A DNA stretch of 7,590 nt from Nitrospiraceae bacterium. Its GTDB lineage: Bacteria > Nitrospirota > Thermodesulfovibrionia > UBA6902. The notes below the pieces were generated by a model, which worked only from the letters and a program-made list of their open reading frames with translations, had not been told where the DNA came from and made no database searches. This document shows positions 5,186 through 7,590 of this stretch, piece after piece. Each line of letters starts with the position of its first letter. Within the stretch, counting starts at the first letter, position 1. The position numbers and the translations under genes are program-made. Location: positions 1,594,490 through 1,602,079 of the forward strand of contig CP070644.1 in NCBI GenBank assembly GCA_020354155.1. Reading direction: 5' to 3'.

Positions 5186-7086
5186 CTCGCTGCATACATC
5201 TGTTCTTTAAAATAGGTCTCCACCTTTCTCTGAAGCACGGGAATTATCTGAAATATTTCCTTTGCCGTCTTTTTTTCGAGCATGGAGAGATTATCAGGTT
5301 CAATAAGATCGTCCATTGGAAGACCCTGCTCTTTTTTCATCAGTTGATTGTGCAGGCGCATCTGGAGCAGAAACTCAAAGGCAGCAGCAATATCAATGAT
5401 GACATCACTCAGGAGAGAAGTCTTTTTTGAAAGTACAGTCAGGCGTTCCGACGTTGAGGTTTCGTGAATATTATGGACAACGGCAAGGGCCCTCAGGGAA
5501 TCTACTATCTGAAGTATGCCTTTCTGTTTGATATTGAACTGTTCCAGATGTTGACCGCTTTCATCAACAAGAAATTTCTTGAAAAATCCAATGGGTGATT
5601 TATGGCTTATGCCGTGTTCAATAAAAGTCGCCAGATATCGTTCGTCTTCGAGGATATGTTTATGGAGGCGCTCCTTGAAGGACGTGATAATCACTTCATC
5701 ACCGTAGACTGAACGCGCATCAAGCAGTTTTTTTGCAGTTGACACGAGAGAAGGTTCAGGTGAGCGCAATGCACGGAGAAGATTTCTCTCCCACTCAGTT
5801 ATATCTCCGTACATGGGAATATTCTCTCCCAGAGGATGGGTGTCGAACATGGGAAAATTGTATTCAGTGAAGATATCTTTCAGATGGGCAAGGAGTTTCC
5901 TGCAATACTCATCAATGTCCCTTTTCAGGCCATAGGTGCTCTGGTCTTCATACATGATGGCACAGCGAAAGACAGCCTGAAAGGTCTGTTCCTTACGGCC
6001 TTCTGAGCCGTACACAAAGAACGTAAAGGGAATTGGCGGCTCTCCGATATGACTGTGGCTCAGTTCAATTATCTTATGCAGGAGCCTGTCATGCAGTTCA
6101 GTGATAATCTTCAGTATATGCCCTGCCTTGACGTTTTCTTTCAGAAGCAATGCGGTAATCTGGTCTATTTTTTTGTGAACGGCAAGGAGTTCTTCAACAC
6201 TGCTCTGGCGTTCAATGCTTTTCAGAAGGGAGAGGGGAGATGTGCCCTGAAGAAGCATGAAGTCATGATTTGTTATGACACCCTTGAGTTTTCCTGACTC
6301 TGTTACAAGGAGGTGATGTATGTTGTGTTTGATCATTGTTGCCAGGGCGTCAAAACATTTTGTCTGAATTTCGACTGTTACAAGGCCAGTACTCATAATC
6401 TCCTTCACCGGGTATGTAGAATCAACACCCTTTGCGACGACCTTGTCCCTGAGGTCACGGTCAGTCACGATGCCCACAGGGGTCCCATGGAAGTCTGTGA
6501 TCACGAGGGAGCTGATGCCATTGTAGGACATGATGTCTGCTGCCTTGCGGATAGGAGTCTGCGCAGGAGCTGTAACAGCTTCCCTCAAGGCCAGCTTCTG
6601 AACAGGAGTGGTATAGAGCAGTTTTTCTCCTTCTTTGAAGAGAAGGTTTTTGCTCCTCATTTCGCGGTATGTCTTGTCAAGGTAATTCTTGAAAAAGGAC
6701 TTCATAAAAAATTCACCGAAAAGGGGTTCTGTGCTGATTATCTGCATGATGATTTCTTTTGGAATCTGATAGCAGAGGGTGTCCTCAATGGCCTGGACGT
6801 TCGTTCTTGATTTATCACCGCTTATCAACGAAAGATATCCAAAAGGCTCACCTTCGCTTTTAAAGTCAATGACGATCTCATCATCATCTGACATAAAGAT
6901 CTTTACTCCCCCCTTTTTTATAATTCTCAATGAGTCACTGGGAGGACCATCCTGGGCCAAAATGAGGGTGTTTTTAGGGATAAACTCCAGAGTGAGGTTG
7001 CTGGCTATAGTGTTCAGAGTATCATCTCTGAGAAATTTGAAAGGCGGAATGTTCTTAAGAAAATTTATACTTTCTTCAGTAATCAT
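5182..7086 (-). CDS. cNMP-binding-like / CBS pair / DUF294 nucleotidyltransferase-like signalling protein
   Basis: A 634-residue cytoplasmic protein with the standard architecture of DUF294 (GlnD-like) proteins: a cyclic-nucleotide-binding-like domain (about residues 8-130), two CBS domains (about 165-285, second half ending GVITNHDF), a nucleotidyltransferase-like domain (about 310-465, with GSEGRKEQ at 360-367) and a DUF294 C-terminal helical domain (about 470-625, PIGFFKKF and AFEFLLQMRLHNQL). The CBS pair probably binds adenine nucleotides. The family normally has TDQDN after GSxGRxEQT; here the aligned residues are AVFRC (371-375), so the metal-binding acids are gone and catalysis is unlikely. 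The cNMP pocket also lacks the usual Glu and Arg. Start: ATG at 7086 is preferred; an in-frame TTG at 7122 would add 12 residues but lies inside the sigma-54 -12 element, upstream of the predicted transcript. No good Shine-Dalgarno precedes either start. Its TGA overlaps the exonuclease ATG. A regulator of the symporter is the likely role, by neighbourhood. Confidence 0.92.
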   Translation of the reverse strand: MITEESINFLKNIPPFKFLRDDTLNTIASNLTLEFIPKNTLILAQDGPPSDSLRIIKKGGVKIFMSDDDEIVIDFKSEGEPFGYLSLISGDKSRTNVQAIEDTLCYQIPKEIIMQIISTEPLFGEFFMKSFFKNYLDKTYREMRSKNLLFKEGEKLLYTTPVQKLALREAVTAPAQTPIRKAADIMSYNGISSLVITDFHGTPVGIVTDRDLRDKVVAKGVDSTYPVKEIMSTGLVTVEIQTKCFDALATMIKHNIHHLLVTESGKLKGVITNHDFMLLQGTSPLSLLKSIERQSSVEELLAVHKKIDQITALLLKENVKAGHILKIITELHDRLLHKIIELSHSHIGEPPIPFTFFVYGSEGRKEQTFQAVFRCAIMYEDQSTYGLKRDIDEYCRKLLAHLKDIFTEYNFPMFDTHPLGENIPMYGDITEWERNLLRALRSPEPSLVSTAKKLLDARSVYGDEVIITSFKERLHKHILEDERYLATFIEHGISHKSPIGFFKKFLVDESGQHLEQFNIKQKGILQIVDSLRALAVVHNIHETSTSERLTVLSKKTSLLSDVIIDIAAAFEFLLQMRLHNQLMKKEQGLPMDDLIEPDNLSMLEKKTAKEIFQIIPVLQRKVETYFKEQMYAAR

Positions 7087-7117
7087 ATCTTTAGTAAGGG
7101 AAGAACATATAAGGGAA

Positions 7118-7134
7118 AGCAAATAGAATGCCAG
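7118..7134 (-). promoter_or_regulatory. Sigma-54 (-24/-12) promoter of the DUF294-exonuclease-symporter unit
   Basis: On the minus strand the bases read CTGGCAT-TCTAT-TTGCT, against the sigma-54 consensus CTGGCAC-N5-TTGCW. The invariant GG and GC are present with the required 12-bp offset; the only mismatch in the -24 block is T for C at its last position. The predicted transcription start is near 7107, about 21 bases before the ATG at 7086. The adjacent enhancer-binding protein and the upstream dyads fit this reading. The -12 element overlaps a TTG (7120-7122) that could otherwise be taken as a start codon. Confidence 0.8.
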
Positions 7135-7207
7135 TGCCGGCAGGAGAGAATAAATATTAATATCAGATAGTTAGGGTGTTTTATGGGGGTCCATCGAAGG
7201 GGTGGGT

Positions 7208-7222
7208 GTTACGAGAAGTAAC
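7208..7222. promoter_or_regulatory. Candidate activator-binding dyad, proximal copy
   Basis: The sequence GTTACGAGAAGTAAC has 5-bp arms GTTAC/GTAAC around a 5-base centre. It is the partner of the dyad at 7237-7251, 29 bp away start to start, which is close to three helical turns and would put both on the same face of the DNA. Its centre is about 108 bp upstream of the predicted transcription start. A weak stem-loop at the RNA level is possible, but no T-tract follows on either strand, so a terminator is less likely. Confidence 0.55.
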
Positions 7223-7236
7223 GCGGAGTTCTGGAA

Positions 7237-7251
7237 GTTACTTAAAGTAAT
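7237..7251. promoter_or_regulatory. Candidate activator-binding dyad, distal copy
   Basis: The sequence GTTACTTAAAGTAAT is nearly palindromic: TTACTT and AAGTAA around a single central A. It matches the second dyad at 7208-7222 at 11 of 15 positions when both are read on the minus strand (RTTACTTNNNGTAAC). Its centre is about 137 bp upstream of the predicted sigma-54 transcription start, in the usual range for an enhancer site. Binding by the adjacent Fis-type activator is inferred from position and symmetry. Confidence 0.55.
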
Positions 7252-7257
7252 AGGGTG

Positions 7258-7590
7258 TCATTTTTTCCCCAAACCCCATTTTTTCCGTTTTTCCCAGAGA
7301 GACTTCCGCGTAATCCCGAGCATCCCTGCAAGCTGCTGCTCATTATGGGAGGACTGATATTCCCGGATAAAGGCCTTTGTGTAGTCCTCGATGGAGAGTT
7401 TTCCCTCGACGGACTCCTTACCAAAGGAGTTGCCTGAGTGGACTGACTTTGGCAGGTTATCAGATGTGATCCTGCTGTTTTCACAAATGAGTATTGCCCG
7501 TTCAACAACATTCTGTAATTCCCTGATATTCCCGGGCCAATGGTAATTCATCAGATACTTGAGGGCCTCCTCAGTGATATCTTCAACCTC
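7258..7590 (-). CDS. Sigma-54-dependent Fis-family transcriptional activator, C-terminal part (runs off the right edge)
   Basis: Only the last 110 residues lie in the window; the reading frame is open to base 7590, so the gene is partial at its 5' end. Visible residues 18-25 read WPGNIREL, the conserved sensor II region at the end of the AAA+ domain of NtrC-type enhancer-binding proteins. A variable linker follows, then a Fis-type helix-turn-helix at about residues 83-107 (LAGMLGITRKSLWEKRKKWG). Such proteins bind enhancers about 100-150 bp upstream of -24/-12 promoters and use ATP to remodel sigma-54 RNA polymerase. The N-terminal sensory domain is outside the window, so it cannot be said whether this is a two-component response regulator (most likely from the HTH style) or another type. 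The stop TGA lies 7 bp from a pair of dyads and 171 bp from the next gene's ATG, whose promoter is sigma-54-like, so the next operon is its probable target. Confidence 0.93.
   Translation of the reverse strand, partial: EVEDITEEALKYLMNYHWPGNIRELQNVVERAILICENSRITSDNLPKSVHSGNSFGKESVEGKLSIEDYTKAFIREYQSSHNEQQLAGMLGITRKSLWEKRKKWGLGKK

Noticed and set aside
6313..6810. Plus-strand open frame of 165 codons opposite the DUF294 gene
   Set aside because: It lies wholly antisense to a gene with clear domain matches; Cys/His-rich random composition and no ribosome site or partner gene. A shadow frame.
7120..7122. TTG as the start codon of the DUF294 protein
   Set aside because: It is part of the -12 element of the sigma-54 promoter, lies upstream of the predicted transcript start and has no Shine-Dalgarno. 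The ATG at 7084-7086 is preferred.
7172..7258. Repeated TAGGGTGT octamers (7172-7179 and 7251-7258)
   Set aside because: Two copies of an 8-mer in a G-rich gap, one running into the activator's stop codon; no symmetry or sensible spacing, so chance is likely.

Overview
The window is a compact bacterial chromosomal segment in which every recognisable gene is read from the minus strand. Moderate GC content, a sigma-54 promoter with a Fis-type enhancer-binding regulator beside it, and dispersed palindromes beginning GTCAY(T/C)(T/G)CGAG suggest a Nitrospirota or Desulfobacterota-like (former deltaproteobacterial) organism. This placement is an inference from style. No rRNA, tRNA, CRISPR array, transposase or prophage gene was seen.

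Right part (7590 down to about 2335): a transport and regulation block. The C-terminal end of a sigma-54-dependent Fis-family activator enters from the right edge and stops at 7258. The gap that follows holds two 15-bp dyads (7208-7222 and 7237-7251) and a good -24/-12 promoter (7118-7134). That promoter should start a transcript near 7107, reading a cyclic-nucleotide-like/CBS/DUF294 signalling protein, a DEDDh 3'-5' exonuclease joined to it by an ATGA overlap, and a 661-residue sodium:solute symporter. A strong stem-loop terminator at 2335-2358 closes the unit. The likely logic is that the activator turns on the sigma-54 promoter, the symporter brings in a small solute (possibly a carboxylate), and the DUF294 protein and exonuclease act as a linked regulatory pair. 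The DUF294 protein has lost the acidic residues of its nucleotidyltransferase site and the usual cAMP-contact residues, so it looks like a non-catalytic adenylate sensor.

Middle (2127-2379): a 253-bp gap holding a roughly 95-bp composite inverted repeat and the symporter terminator.

Left part (2126 down to 262): a second, tightly packed minus-strand operon. It encodes a small membrane protein, a membrane-anchored TPR protein (ATGA overlap) and a DUF2235 alpha/beta hydrolase with an intact Ser-Asp-His set. DUF2235 is the fold of type VI secretion Tle1 phospholipases, but no secretion genes are visible here. The last 261 bases at the left edge hold a second palindromic repeat and no supportable gene.
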